Positions 49,601 to 56,936 of a stretch of DNA of 64,000 bases are shown piece after piece. Below the pieces are notes generated by a model. It saw only the letters and a list, made by a program, of their open reading frames with translations. It was not told the origin of the DNA and ran no database searches. The stretch comes from Litoribrevibacter albus (GTDB taxonomy: Bacteria > Pseudomonadota > Gammaproteobacteria > Pseudomonadales > Litoribrevibacteraceae): positions 558,001-622,000 of the forward strand of contig NZ_BSNM01000016.1 in the NCBI RefSeq assembly GCF_030159995.1, read 5' to 3'. Positions within the stretch are counted from its first letter, which is position 1. Every line of letters starts with the position of its first letter. Both the position numbers and the translations under genes were made by a program.

Positions 49601-49636
49601 GTCATTATGACATCTCTGATATGTAGTCATTAAGAC
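49601..49636. promoter_or_regulatory. Pair of NorR-type binding sites
   Basis: GTCATTATGAC (49601-49611; within the perfect 13-bp palindrome TGTCATTATGACA) and GTCATTAAGAC (49626-49636) both fit GT-N7-AC, the NorR recognition pattern, with starts 25 bp apart. A third, weaker copy GTCTTTATGAT lies at 49583-49593. They sit 45-80 bp upstream of a sigma-54-like promoter, an enhancer distance typical of NorR targets. Confidence 0.65.
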
Positions 49637-49679
49637 ATTGTCTTTTATTAAAATCCAATAAAAACAATAGGATAGAGTT

Positions 49680-49695
49680 TGGCACAACTCTTGGA
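49680..49695 (+). promoter_or_regulatory. Sigma-54-like promoter of the glycine-zipper/hmp unit
   Basis: TGGCACAACTCTTGGA fits the -24/-12 consensus TGGCACNNNNNTTGCW except that the -12 GC reads GG. The spacing between the two elements is correct, and the promoter lies 40 bp upstream of ATG 49735. Confidence 0.6.
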
Positions 49696-49734
49696 ATAGT
49701 TCGTTGTCTCGATTTCGTAGGAGGGAATTAGACA

Positions 49735-50112
49735 ATGAACAAAACTACTCTTCTTTCTTTAGTCATTCTTTATGGCGCAGCAACCGTCGGTTATGCCGAC
49801 GAAGTGGTTGGTCGGGCACCTGATAATCTGGTGGGTCAAACGCTGGGTGGCTGGTCTGGTTTTTTAGTCGGCGGCGCAATGGCTGGCCCCATCGGAGCGC
49901 TGGCGGGTGGGTTGAGTTTTGCCTGGATTGGCGGTGAGGTTCAAGCTGAAACCGGGCTTAGCGCACAAGCCTATCAAGTTAAAGACACGCAAGGTGAGGT
50001 CTCAGTGGTTCGCTCTCCGAATCGCCAATGGCAGACCGGCGATCACGTGCTGGTCAAAGGACGTCGTTTATACCCTGTGTCAGATTCATCACTCACAAGC
50101 CGTTCATTGTGA
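49735..50112 (+). CDS. Exported glycine-zipper protein
   Basis: The 125-residue protein has a signal peptide (LLSLVILYGAATVGYADEVV, cleaved near YADE) and a glycine-zipper hydrophobic hairpin at about 34-66 (GQTLGGWSGFLVGGAMAGPI, GALAGGLSFAWIGGE). A small beta-rich end (YQVKDTQGEVSVVRS, GDHVLVKGRRLYPV) completes it. Such proteins sit in or on membranes of the envelope. AGGAGGGAATTA precedes the ATG, a very strong ribosome-binding site. It lies 34 bp upstream of hmp, behind NorR-type sites, so it may belong to the nitric oxide response. Function is unknown. Confidence 0.75.
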   Translation: MNKTTLLSLVILYGAATVGYADEVVGRAPDNLVGQTLGGWSGFLVGGAMAGPIGALAGGLSFAWIGGEVQAETGLSAQAYQVKDTQGEVSVVRSPNRQWQTGDHVLVKGRRLYPVSDSSLTSRSL

Positions 50113-50145
50113 TCTCTTTTTAACTTGCTAGCTCGGAATTTTTTA

Positions 50146-51393
50146 ATGATTACACAACAACAAAGAACCCTAATAGATCAGACTCTGCCAGCGGTGGAAG
50201 CGAATGCCTTAAAGATTACCTCAACCTTTTATCCTTTGATGTTTGGTCGTTATCCACAGGTATTAAATTACTTTAACCAAGCCAATCAGGCGCGAGGCAC
50301 TCAGCGTCATGCATTGGCGAATGCGGTCGTTACTTACGCTAAGCATTTGGATGCACTGGACAAATTGGGCGAACGTGTAAGTTTGATTGCTCATAAACAT
50401 TGTTCATTGGGGATTAAGCCTGAACATTACCCGATCGTCGGGGAATGTTTATTGGCGGCCATTGCTGAGGTACTGGGCGATGCAGTGAATGATGACATTC
50501 TTAATGCGTGGGGGGCAGCTTATCAGCAGCTTGCTAATATCCTGATTGATGTGGAGCGAGACATTTATCAGCGACAACACCAACGGACGGGTGGCTGGGA
50601 AGGTTTTGAAGGCTTTACCGTCATCGGAAAAGTCGCAGAAAGTGAGGTCATCACCTCATTAGTGTTGCAAGCCAAGGATCAACGCATCATTGATTTTGAG
50701 CCGGGCCAATACATCACGCTGCTAAAAGCTTTTGATGGTTTGGAGCATAGACGCAATTACAGCCTTTCAGACAAACCGGGTAAAACCACTCTGCGAATCA
50801 GCGTAAAACGTGAAACGGACGGCGTCTGGTCCAACCACTTGCATGATGAGGTATCCGTGGGGGATGTGCTTCAAATCTCGGCCCCTTACGGTGATTTCGT
50901 GCTCAGAGACAGTCACAAGCCGATGGTGCTGGTCACTGCCGGAGTCGGGATTACTCCGGCCATTTCGATGTTGGCGGCGGCGATTTCCAGTCATCAGGTA
51001 GCAGGTCGGGATATTCACTTTATTCATTGTGCCCGAAACGGGGCTCATCATGCGTTTGACGATTATGTTCAACAGGTGGAAGAGATGTATCCCGAGGTGA
51101 CGAAGACCTTTATTTACAGTGATCCCACCGATGAAGACATCAGGGGTGAACAAGGCTCTGCCGATGCGTTTGGGTTGCTGAACGAATCACACCTGCAACA
51201 ACATCTGGGCTCTGAGCGAGATGTGGAATGCTATGTGTTAGGTCCCAAACCTTTTATGCACTGCGTTTTGGGTATGGCATCAAGACTTGGAATTCCTGAC
51301 TCGCAAGTGCACTACGAGTTCTTTGGACCATTGGAAGAAATTCAGCCAGTGAGTTCAGGAAGTGATCAGCGCGCCGAGTTATCGGTGGCCTGA
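50146..51393 (+). CDS. hmp: Flavohemoglobin (nitric oxide dioxygenase)
   Basis: Hmp oxidises NO to nitrate using O2, haem and NAD(P)H. I choose ATG 50146, giving MITQQQRTLIDQTLPAVEAN as in the family; a reading from 50125 adds seven residues. The globin domain (about 1-138) contains the proximal-histidine region VSLIAHKHCSLGIKPEHYPI. The FAD domain has YITLLKAFDGLEHRRNYSLS. The NAD domain has VTAGVGITPAISMLAAAI and the C-terminal VHYEFFGPLE. It is followed by norR, encoding the expected NO-responsive activator. Confidence 0.96.
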   Translation: MITQQQRTLIDQTLPAVEANALKITSTFYPLMFGRYPQVLNYFNQANQARGTQRHALANAVVTYAKHLDALDKLGERVSLIAHKHCSLGIKPEHYPIVGECLLAAIAEVLGDAVNDDILNAWGAAYQQLANILIDVERDIYQRQHQRTGGWEGFEGFTVIGKVAESEVITSLVLQAKDQRIIDFEPGQYITLLKAFDGLEHRRNYSLSDKPGKTTLRISVKRETDGVWSNHLHDEVSVGDVLQISAPYGDFVLRDSHKPMVLVTAGVGITPAISMLAAAISSHQVAGRDIHFIHCARNGAHHAFDDYVQQVEEMYPEVTKTFIYSDPTDEDIRGEQGSADAFGLLNESHLQQHLGSERDVECYVLGPKPFMHCVLGMASRLGIPDSQVHYEFFGPLEEIQPVSSGSDQRAELSVA

Positions 51394-51405
51394 TGTGTTT
51401 TCATT

Positions 51406-51438
51406 GGGAGAGACGCAGAGACCATTCTGCTCTCTCCC
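51406..51438 (+). terminator. Stem-loop after hmp
   Basis: A nested inverted repeat (GGGAGAG/CTCTCCC outside, GCAGA/TCTGC inside) lies 12 bp after the hmp stop. There is no T-tract, so termination strength is uncertain. Confidence 0.55.
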
Positions 51439-51530
51439 TCTGATTTATCGATATTGAGTCTATCTTCCTATTGAAGAATGAATGCATTACGCGAACTCAA
51501 ACGACCTACATAATGTGAGAGAGACTAGGC

Positions 51531-51749
51531 ATGAACTATGAGACTTTGTTGAGGTGTTCGAATCGAATGATGGTGATTTCGTTGGTGTTGTTTTTGGGGT
51601 CGTTATTCTGCGCCTTTGTTTTACCCCTACCGTCGTTTGCGCTTACTATTGTGGCTCATCTATCTAATATTGTATTAGCAACCCTTTTCAAATTTAGTTA
51701 CATCGCACGACTGATTGCCCAGAAAGAGCTGGGTTTGACATTGCGATGA
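51531..51749 (+). CDS. Small membrane protein upstream of norR
   Basis: The 72-residue product has two hydrophobic stretches (VISLVLFLGSLFCAFVLPLP at about 15-34 and FALTIVAHLSNIVLATLFKF at about 36-55) and a basic end (ARLIAQKELGLTLR). It probably spans the inner membrane twice. It ends 13 bp before the norR start, so the two are likely co-transcribed. I do not recognise a named family; co-location with hmp and norR suggests a link to nitric oxide or respiration. Confidence 0.7.
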   Translation: MNYETLLRCSNRMMVISLVLFLGSLFCAFVLPLPSFALTIVAHLSNIVLATLFKFSYIARLIAQKELGLTLR

Positions 51750-51762
51750 ATAAGGAATCTTA

Positions 51763-53307
51763 GTGACGGCTTCTTTGTATCAGGTCTTGGCTGAAATTCT
51801 TGGTGATTTATCCAAGCATATGAGCAGCGATAAGCGCTATCAAAAACTCTTGAAAGCCTGGTTAGAGCTGGTGCCAAGTGACGCCTGTGCGTTATTAAAG
51901 TTGGAGGGTGAGAAGCTCATCCCCTGTGCGGTAAAGGGGTTTGGACAGGATTTGATCGGCCGCCAGTTTCGGGTGTCTGAACATCCGAGATTAGCAACGA
52001 TACTGCATAGCCGTCAGTATGTGCGTTTTGATCTGAATTCGGATTTACCCGACCCTTACGATGGTTTGATTCCTACCGACGATGGTTTGCTGCACGTTCA
52101 CGATTGCATGGGCGCATCTTTATACATCGATGATCAGCCGTGGGGAGTGATTACACTGGATGCCTTGATTCCCGGCACCTTTGATCAAGTGGACCCGATG
52201 TTGTTACACACCTTGGTGCGTATTACCGAAGCGGCGATCAAGACGGCCGATCTGATCGAGAGTCTGGAGCGGAAAGCCGAACATCAAACGCAAGTGGTTC
52301 GGGCCATTTCGGATCAACATCATGAGCATCAAATGATTGGTCGTAGCCCGGCGTTTGTTCAACTTCAGCAGGATATTAAAACCGTTGCTGAGTCCGATCT
52401 GACGGTATTGATTACTGGCGCTACCGGAGTTGGCAAAGAGTTGGTGGCTCAGAGCATTCATCATCAGTCGTCACGTCATCAACAGGCAATGGTGGCAGTG
52501 AACTGTGCGGCCTTACCGGAGCATCTGGTCGAGAGTGAGTTGTTTGGTCATGTCTCGGGCGCGTTTTCCGGCGCCTCCAAGAACCGCAGTGGTAAGTTTG
52601 AGTTGGCCGATGGTGGGACGCTCTTTTTGGATGAAGTGGGTGAGTTACCTTTGGCAGTTCAGGCGAAACTGTTAAGGGCCATTCAGCAAGGTGAAATTCA
52701 GCGCGTCGGGGCCGATCAGACCTTCAAAGTGGATGTTCGTATTGTTGCTGCGACCAATCGGGACTTATCTGTGGAAGTGGCAGAAGGTCGATTTCGGGCA
52801 GACTTGTTTCATCGGTTAAGCATCTATCCCATTGCGGTGCCGAATCTGGCGGATCGACGAGAGGATATTGGACCGCTGGCCGGGTATTTTCTCAGCCAGT
52901 TTCAACGCAAGTTGGGGAACATTACCTTGGCGTTGAATGCTCAGGCAGAACACGCTCTGTACCAATATCAATGGCCGGGTAATATTCGTGAGTTAGAGCA
53001 TTTGTTGCATCGGGCATCGTTAAAAGCCTTTTCTAATCGAGCCCAGGCGGAGCGTATTGTTGAGATTGAACTGAAACATTTGGATCTGGATGTGACGGAG
53101 GTGCCTGTATCCATGCCTTCCTCTGCCGTTGATGAAGCACTTCCACAAGAGATTTTGCCGCTGAAAGATTGGGTGGATGTGTCACAGCGCCAATACATTA
53201 CTCAGTTGTTGACTCGGTTTGGGGGTAATAAATCAAAAACCGCCCAAGCGCTGGGCGTTGATCGGGGAAATTTTCATCGGTTGTTAAAGCGTTTAGGCCT
53301 GAGCTGA
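51763..53307 (+). CDS. norR: Nitric oxide-responsive sigma-54 activator NorR
   Basis: The 514-residue protein has the three-domain plan of NorR/FhpR. An N-terminal GAF domain (about 1-170), which in NorR binds NO at a non-haem iron, is followed by the AAA+ domain (about 190-420) and a Fis-type helix-turn-helix at the end (NKSKTAQALGVDRGNFHRLL). Walker A is ITGATGVGKELVAQ and Walker B is LFLDEVGELP. The sigma-54-contact loop reads GAFSGA instead of GAFTGA. The start is GTG 51763 with AAGGAAT upstream. It should activate the sigma-54-like promoter in front of the hmp unit. Confidence 0.92.
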   Translation: MTASLYQVLAEILGDLSKHMSSDKRYQKLLKAWLELVPSDACALLKLEGEKLIPCAVKGFGQDLIGRQFRVSEHPRLATILHSRQYVRFDLNSDLPDPYDGLIPTDDGLLHVHDCMGASLYIDDQPWGVITLDALIPGTFDQVDPMLLHTLVRITEAAIKTADLIESLERKAEHQTQVVRAISDQHHEHQMIGRSPAFVQLQQDIKTVAESDLTVLITGATGVGKELVAQSIHHQSSRHQQAMVAVNCAALPEHLVESELFGHVSGAFSGASKNRSGKFELADGGTLFLDEVGELPLAVQAKLLRAIQQGEIQRVGADQTFKVDVRIVAATNRDLSVEVAEGRFRADLFHRLSIYPIAVPNLADRREDIGPLAGYFLSQFQRKLGNITLALNAQAEHALYQYQWPGNIRELEHLLHRASLKAFSNRAQAERIVEIELKHLDLDVTEVPVSMPSSAVDEALPQEILPLKDWVDVSQRQYITQLLTRFGGNKSKTAQALGVDRGNFHRLLKRLGLS

Positions 53308-53337
53308 GAGGGACTTATTCAGAGGTTCCCTAGGGCT

Positions 53338-54153
53338 TCAGTTATGTTGAGCATAGAAGTCAGCCTGAACCGCTTCCATCTCTGTTGAGTCTCGTACTTC
53401 TGCCAAGGTTTCCCAAAGTAATTCTACAAAGTCAGGATGTGACCGAACCAGCTTAAAGGAGAGCATTAGGTAATAGGGCTTGCTGGATATAGGGATCGGA
53501 TATTTCTCGATGGCGTCGGCAAGTTCTGGATTTTGTTTGAGGATTTGATCCGCCCGATCTGTTTGTAAGGCTGTTCCTGCCACTCTTGCTTCTTTCACTT
53601 TAATCAGATTCGCCATGGGCCCCTGAAACTCTACCACCGGAATGCCCAGTGCAGTGAGCCGGTCGCCAATTGAAAAGCCGTTCTGGATGGAAATTTCACC
53701 GGTTAAATTAATAAAGGTTTCACCATTCCATCCCAGGTCTGAATTTTTGGGAATATACAGAGAATAGCCGGAGGTGTGAATTCGTCGGTTGGCGTCGAGA
53801 TTACCTTTCAGGGTTACCGGAAATCGCCCCATGTGTAGTCGCTCTTGCTTATAGCTGGCAGCAAATGCGCCGTCTACTTTGCTGAGTTCCAGATGGTGAA
53901 GGCAGCGCTTCCAGGGCAAGGCAATGTAGTCGATATCAATGTTCAGTTTTTGACTGACCTGCGTTAACAGTTCTATGTCCAGGCCCTGGGATTCACCGTC
54001 AACGGTCATTACCCAGGGAAATGCCTGTTCGTTTTCATGACAGAAGAGCAGTTGTGATGGGCTTTGAATATGCTCATCAGCGATCACGGACGAAGGGCAT
54101 GTCAGAGTGACCATGAGCATAAGAGAAAGGCTGCTCCAAATGCGCTGTTTCAT
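53338..54153 (-). CDS. Periplasmic solute-binding-like protein (SBP_bac_3 type)
   Basis: From ATG 54153 the product is 271 residues. A signal peptide (IWSSLSLMLMVTLTCPSSVI) precedes a family-3 binding-protein fold: MTVDGESQGLDIELLTQVSQ, IDYIALPWKRCLHHLELSKV, DGAFAASYKQERLHMGRFPV and a C-terminal PYYLMLSFKLVRSHPDFVEL. An 86-codon open extension upstream has no signal sequence and overlaps a repeat region, so I reject it. No transporter genes are adjacent. It may be a sensor-type or orphan binding protein, like the one at 32.7 kb. Confidence 0.75.
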   Translation of the reverse strand: MKQRIWSSLSLMLMVTLTCPSSVIADEHIQSPSQLLFCHENEQAFPWVMTVDGESQGLDIELLTQVSQKLNIDIDYIALPWKRCLHHLELSKVDGAFAASYKQERLHMGRFPVTLKGNLDANRRIHTSGYSLYIPKNSDLGWNGETFINLTGEISIQNGFSIGDRLTALGIPVVEFQGPMANLIKVKEARVAGTALQTDRADQILKQNPELADAIEKYPIPISSKPYYLMLSFKLVRSHPDFVELLWETLAEVRDSTEMEAVQADFYAQHN

Positions 54154-54208
54154 AACCCGTCGATGATCCTGAGATGGATGGAATAACGAAGTGTTAATTA
54201 ACCTATAC

Positions 54209-54268
54209 CTGAATGATAAACGTCTGAATAACCAGCTTCTGATGATCAGGTACCTGAATATCAAGTAT
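54209..54268. repeat. Four degenerate 15-bp repeats upstream of the binding-protein gene
   Basis: Units CTGAATGATAAACGT, CTGAATAACCAGCTT, CTGATGATCAGGTAC and CTGAATATCAAGTAT start exactly 15 bp apart and share CTGAAT or CTGATG. The block is also flanked by an inverted pair ACCTATAC (54201-54208) and GTATAGGT (54265-54272). Confidence 0.6.
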
Positions 54269-54360
54269 AGGTAATGCGCTGACTTTGGATGGCCGTTGGT
54301 CGAAATTCTGTATTTCAGGCTGGCGACGGAAGCTTTGTCTTTTGAGGGAAAATCAGGGTT

Positions 54361-54396
54361 TTGATTGAGAACCGTTTCTTGATTGGGAACAGTGCT
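54361..54396. repeat. Two imperfect 18-bp direct repeats
   Basis: TTGATTGAGAACCGTTTC is followed directly by TTGATTGGGAACAGTGCT, with 13 of 18 positions shared, in the gap after the peroxidase gene. Confidence 0.5.
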
Positions 54397-54416
54397 CTGA
54401 CGAGGGAGCACTGTTC
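54387..54416. terminator. Perfect stem-loop after the peroxidase gene
   Basis: An 11-bp perfect stem GAACAGTGCTC/GAGCACTGTTC with an eight-base loop lies 34 bp beyond the peroxidase stop codon on the minus strand. It lacks a T-tract. Confidence 0.5.
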
Positions 54417-54449
54417 AGATGGGAGAATTGTACGAAATAGGGTTCTTGC

Positions 54450-56099
54450 TTAGAGCAGATCTCCGTTTCGATCTACGGCATTCAGTTGGTTACCATCCGG
54501 GCCTGTATCTGAGGTATCCGGAATCCAAGGGTCCAGGCAGTCACGGTCTTCTACACAAGGGTCGGTCAGTGCTTCTAAAAACGCCACCAGTTGATTGACC
54601 TCTGTGCCGTTCAAACGAGGGTTTTGAGGGAAACGGGTGTCGTTGTTGATCCGATCCTGAGCCAACTTGTTAAGAGCCAGCTGCGAGTTGGCTTCCGCGT
54701 TAGGATAGAGCGATGAGCAGTTCGCGATATCTTCAAATTGTTCCAGTTGGCACCAACCGCCGTCATCAAAGAAATCATTTACCCGTCGTTGAGGGTTGGT
54801 GTAGTGACGAACCACATCTTCCAGCGTCTGATAGGCTCCAACGTGTCCATAAGGCGCAGTCGTAGCGACATTGAGTAAGGACGGCGTTCTGAAACGATAG
54901 CGGTCAGCTGTGTTTCCGGTTTCTCGTTCCCGACCAAAGTCATCGTCGTTACCGTCGCCTTTTCCTGGGCCAAAGTGTGGGAAGGCGACCGTATGATGTT
55001 GTCCGTCGGAGAAGAGTTCGCCGTTATGGCAGGCTGCACAGCCTGCGCCGCCGTCGGTAACGCGAGTGAAGAAAAGAAGGGCCCCGGCTTTTTGATCTTC
55101 GGTTAATGCCGTAGTGTCACCATCCAGATAGTTTCGCCAAGGGTTGTTCATGAACACCATAGAACGTTCGTATTCGCCAATGGCTTCAGCAATGTTATCG
55201 AAAGTGACCAAGCTGGATGCATCTGTGGTGACACCGAAGGCGGTTTGAAATTCGGTCAGCCATTCGTTGGTGGTCAGTTCACCGGCTCCTTCGTCGTAGT
55301 CACCAATGCGAGCAGCTAAGTGAGTACGGATGGTGTCGTTATCACTGCCGTTTTCAAAGTCATCGGTTTTCATTTCTTCTGAGGACGTCACCGGGAAACG
55401 AGCCTGTGCCGCTACCAGATTATCTCCTGCATTGGTGTCAGCGACGCCAAAGTCGCTGTCGGGGGTGCGAATACCTGAAACCGCGCCGTTTGTATTGGCT
55501 TCTTTGCCCAGGCTCTCAACACGGGAATCCCAAAACAGCCCGGTATCCCAAAAGCCGATGTTATAGACGGTTGGCGCGTTTCTTGGCACTAATGGCAGGC
55601 CGTCTTGATGTGTTCTTCCCTGCCCTAATTGATCGGGAGTGACGGCTTCTACGCCAATGGGTAACGACAAATCATCCCCGCCACCAAGTACCGGGTGGTG
55701 ACAGGTCACACAAGCACTGTCAAATCCACCGCCCAGGCTTTTGCTGTAAAACAGCTTCATGCCTAACTGCGCCATGGGTGACTCGATGTCCGGTAAGTCA
55801 CGTGCATCCACTGAACTTCGATCGAGATTGTTGGTTTCGATTAAGGCAATCAGCGCTTCGTCATTTGCTGTTAATTCGATGGTGGCGCTGTCGTCGTCCG
55901 AGGCTGTAGAAGTTTCTTCGCTGGCAGTAGAGCTGTCTGAACTGCTTCCGCCACCACCGCCACAGGCAGTCAGCAGTGCGAATGAAGAAATCAGTAATGG
56001 CCAGGTAACGAAACTACGAATAGAAAAGGCGTGAGAAGACAAGCCCTGAGAGTTTTGGTTACCTATCGCGAGTGTCGGTTTGTTTATTATTCTGTTCAT
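54450..56099 (-). CDS. Di-heme cytochrome c peroxidase / MauG-like lipoprotein
   Basis: From ATG 56099, with AGGGGAA upstream, the product is 549 residues. A long n-region of about 30 residues precedes a lipobox (FALLTACGGGGG, Cys46) and a Ser/Thr/Asp-rich linker. Two haem c sites are present: ACVTCHHP (CxxCH at 130-134) and CAACHNGELF. Other family motifs are LPLVPRNAPTVYNIGFWDTG, LFWDSRVESLG and FRTPSLLNVATTAPYGHVGA. Members reduce H2O2 or modify proteins; the exact substrate is open. It is divergent from the TetR gene, with duplicated palindromes in between. Confidence 0.88.
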   Translation of the reverse strand: MNRIINKPTLAIGNQNSQGLSSHAFSIRSFVTWPLLISSFALLTACGGGGGSSSDSSTASEETSTASDDDSATIELTANDEALIALIETNNLDRSSVDARDLPDIESPMAQLGMKLFYSKSLGGGFDSACVTCHHPVLGGGDDLSLPIGVEAVTPDQLGQGRTHQDGLPLVPRNAPTVYNIGFWDTGLFWDSRVESLGKEANTNGAVSGIRTPDSDFGVADTNAGDNLVAAQARFPVTSSEEMKTDDFENGSDNDTIRTHLAARIGDYDEGAGELTTNEWLTEFQTAFGVTTDASSLVTFDNIAEAIGEYERSMVFMNNPWRNYLDGDTTALTEDQKAGALLFFTRVTDGGAGCAACHNGELFSDGQHHTVAFPHFGPGKGDGNDDDFGRERETGNTADRYRFRTPSLLNVATTAPYGHVGAYQTLEDVVRHYTNPQRRVNDFFDDGGWCQLEQFEDIANCSSLYPNAEANSQLALNKLAQDRINNDTRFPQNPRLNGTEVNQLVAFLEALTDPCVEDRDCLDPWIPDTSDTGPDGNQLNAVDRNGDLL

Positions 56100-56254
56100 G
56101 GGATTTCCCCTAATCAAGCTAAGCGGTTTTGGCTTTCGATGTGAATAACTCTAAGAGGAGAAGGTGCATAAAAGCGGAAGGAATTAAGGAAACAACAAGG
56201 AAGATTTGTTGGTATTTTGTACAAAATAATTCTAAAAGTGCTTGCATTAGTGTT

Positions 56255-56294
56255 TTGAACGGTGTTCAATTGCTTTTAATTTAACAGTGTTCAA
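56255..56294. promoter_or_regulatory. Duplicated TetR-type operators
   Basis: TTGAACGGTGTTCAA (56255-56269, perfect palindrome) and TTTAACAGTGTTCAA (56280-56294, one mismatch in the left arm) are direct copies 25 bp apart. The second ends 18 bp before the tetR start. They are the probable autoregulatory operators and may also affect the divergent peroxidase gene. Confidence 0.75.
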
Positions 56295-56311
56295 TTGAGG
56301 TCAAAAAGACA

Positions 56312-56926
56312 ATGGCAAGACGATTTGATCACAGCAGTGAAGAAATCTGCACGATGGCACTGCACTGGGTTAGACAGTATTTGGAAGAGGACACAGCTGA
56401 GAATCTGAGCTTACGCAAGATTGCAAAAGGCATAGGCTATTCACCGGGCACTCTGATTAATCTGTTTGGCAGTTACAGTTATTTGTTATTACGAGTAAAT
56501 GCCGATACGTTAGATAAAATGTCGGTGGAAATGACGGCAGGCTTGGCTGAGATATCTGATCCGCAGGCACAACTAGAGTTCATGGCGTTAAGTTATTTGA
56601 ACTATGCAATGGCTCATCCACAGCGTTGGCGATTGGTGTTTGAGTTAAGGTTGGCATCGGATGAAGATATTCCGGATTGGCAGCAACAACGTATTGATGC
56701 GTTATTAACACGGTTGAAAGCGATACTTTCTGAGTTGAATCCTGATGCAGCGGATTCAGCTCTGGAACAAACGGCACGGGTGATTTGGGCGGGTGTACAT
56801 GGCATCAGCTTTTTAGCGGTGGAAGATAAACTTTTCTCCCCGAGTCATCTTAATAATTCTGAAATGATTTCCGCCTTAATTAGACATTATCTAACGGGCT
56901 GGATTTCGAATACTCTGGCGCAATAA
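56312..56926 (+). CDS. TetR/AcrR-family transcriptional regulator
   Basis: The 204-residue protein has an N-terminal TetR helix-turn-helix (NLSLRKIAKGIGYSPGTLIN, then LFGSYSYLLLRVNADTLDKM). A C-terminal ligand-binding domain of the WHG type is indicated by MALSYLNYAMAHPQRWRLVF and VIWAGVHGISFLAVE. It ends 10 bp before the acyltransferase-fusion gene, so both form one operon behind two palindromic operators. Control by a fatty-acyl or lipid ligand is a reasonable inference from the target gene. Confidence 0.88.
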   Translation: MARRFDHSSEEICTMALHWVRQYLEEDTAENLSLRKIAKGIGYSPGTLINLFGSYSYLLLRVNADTLDKMSVEMTAGLAEISDPQAQLEFMALSYLNYAMAHPQRWRLVFELRLASDEDIPDWQQQRIDALLTRLKAILSELNPDAADSALEQTARVIWAGVHGISFLAVEDKLFSPSHLNNSEMISALIRHYLTGWISNTLAQ

Positions 56927-56936
56927 GGAGCATATT

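Noticed and set aside
49446-49633. Open frame running past the ubiquinone hydroxylase stop
   Set aside because: It is low-complexity Thr/Ser/Leu sequence and covers the NorR-type operator sites.
54154-54411. 86-codon N-terminal extension of the binding protein at 53338
   Set aside because: The extension hides the signal peptide and translates intergenic repeats; ATG 54153 gives a normal secreted protein.
55930-55965. Phase-variable homopolymer in the poly-glycine stretch of the peroxidase lipoprotein
   Set aside because: The glycine codons are mixed, so there is no long mononucleotide run prone to slippage.
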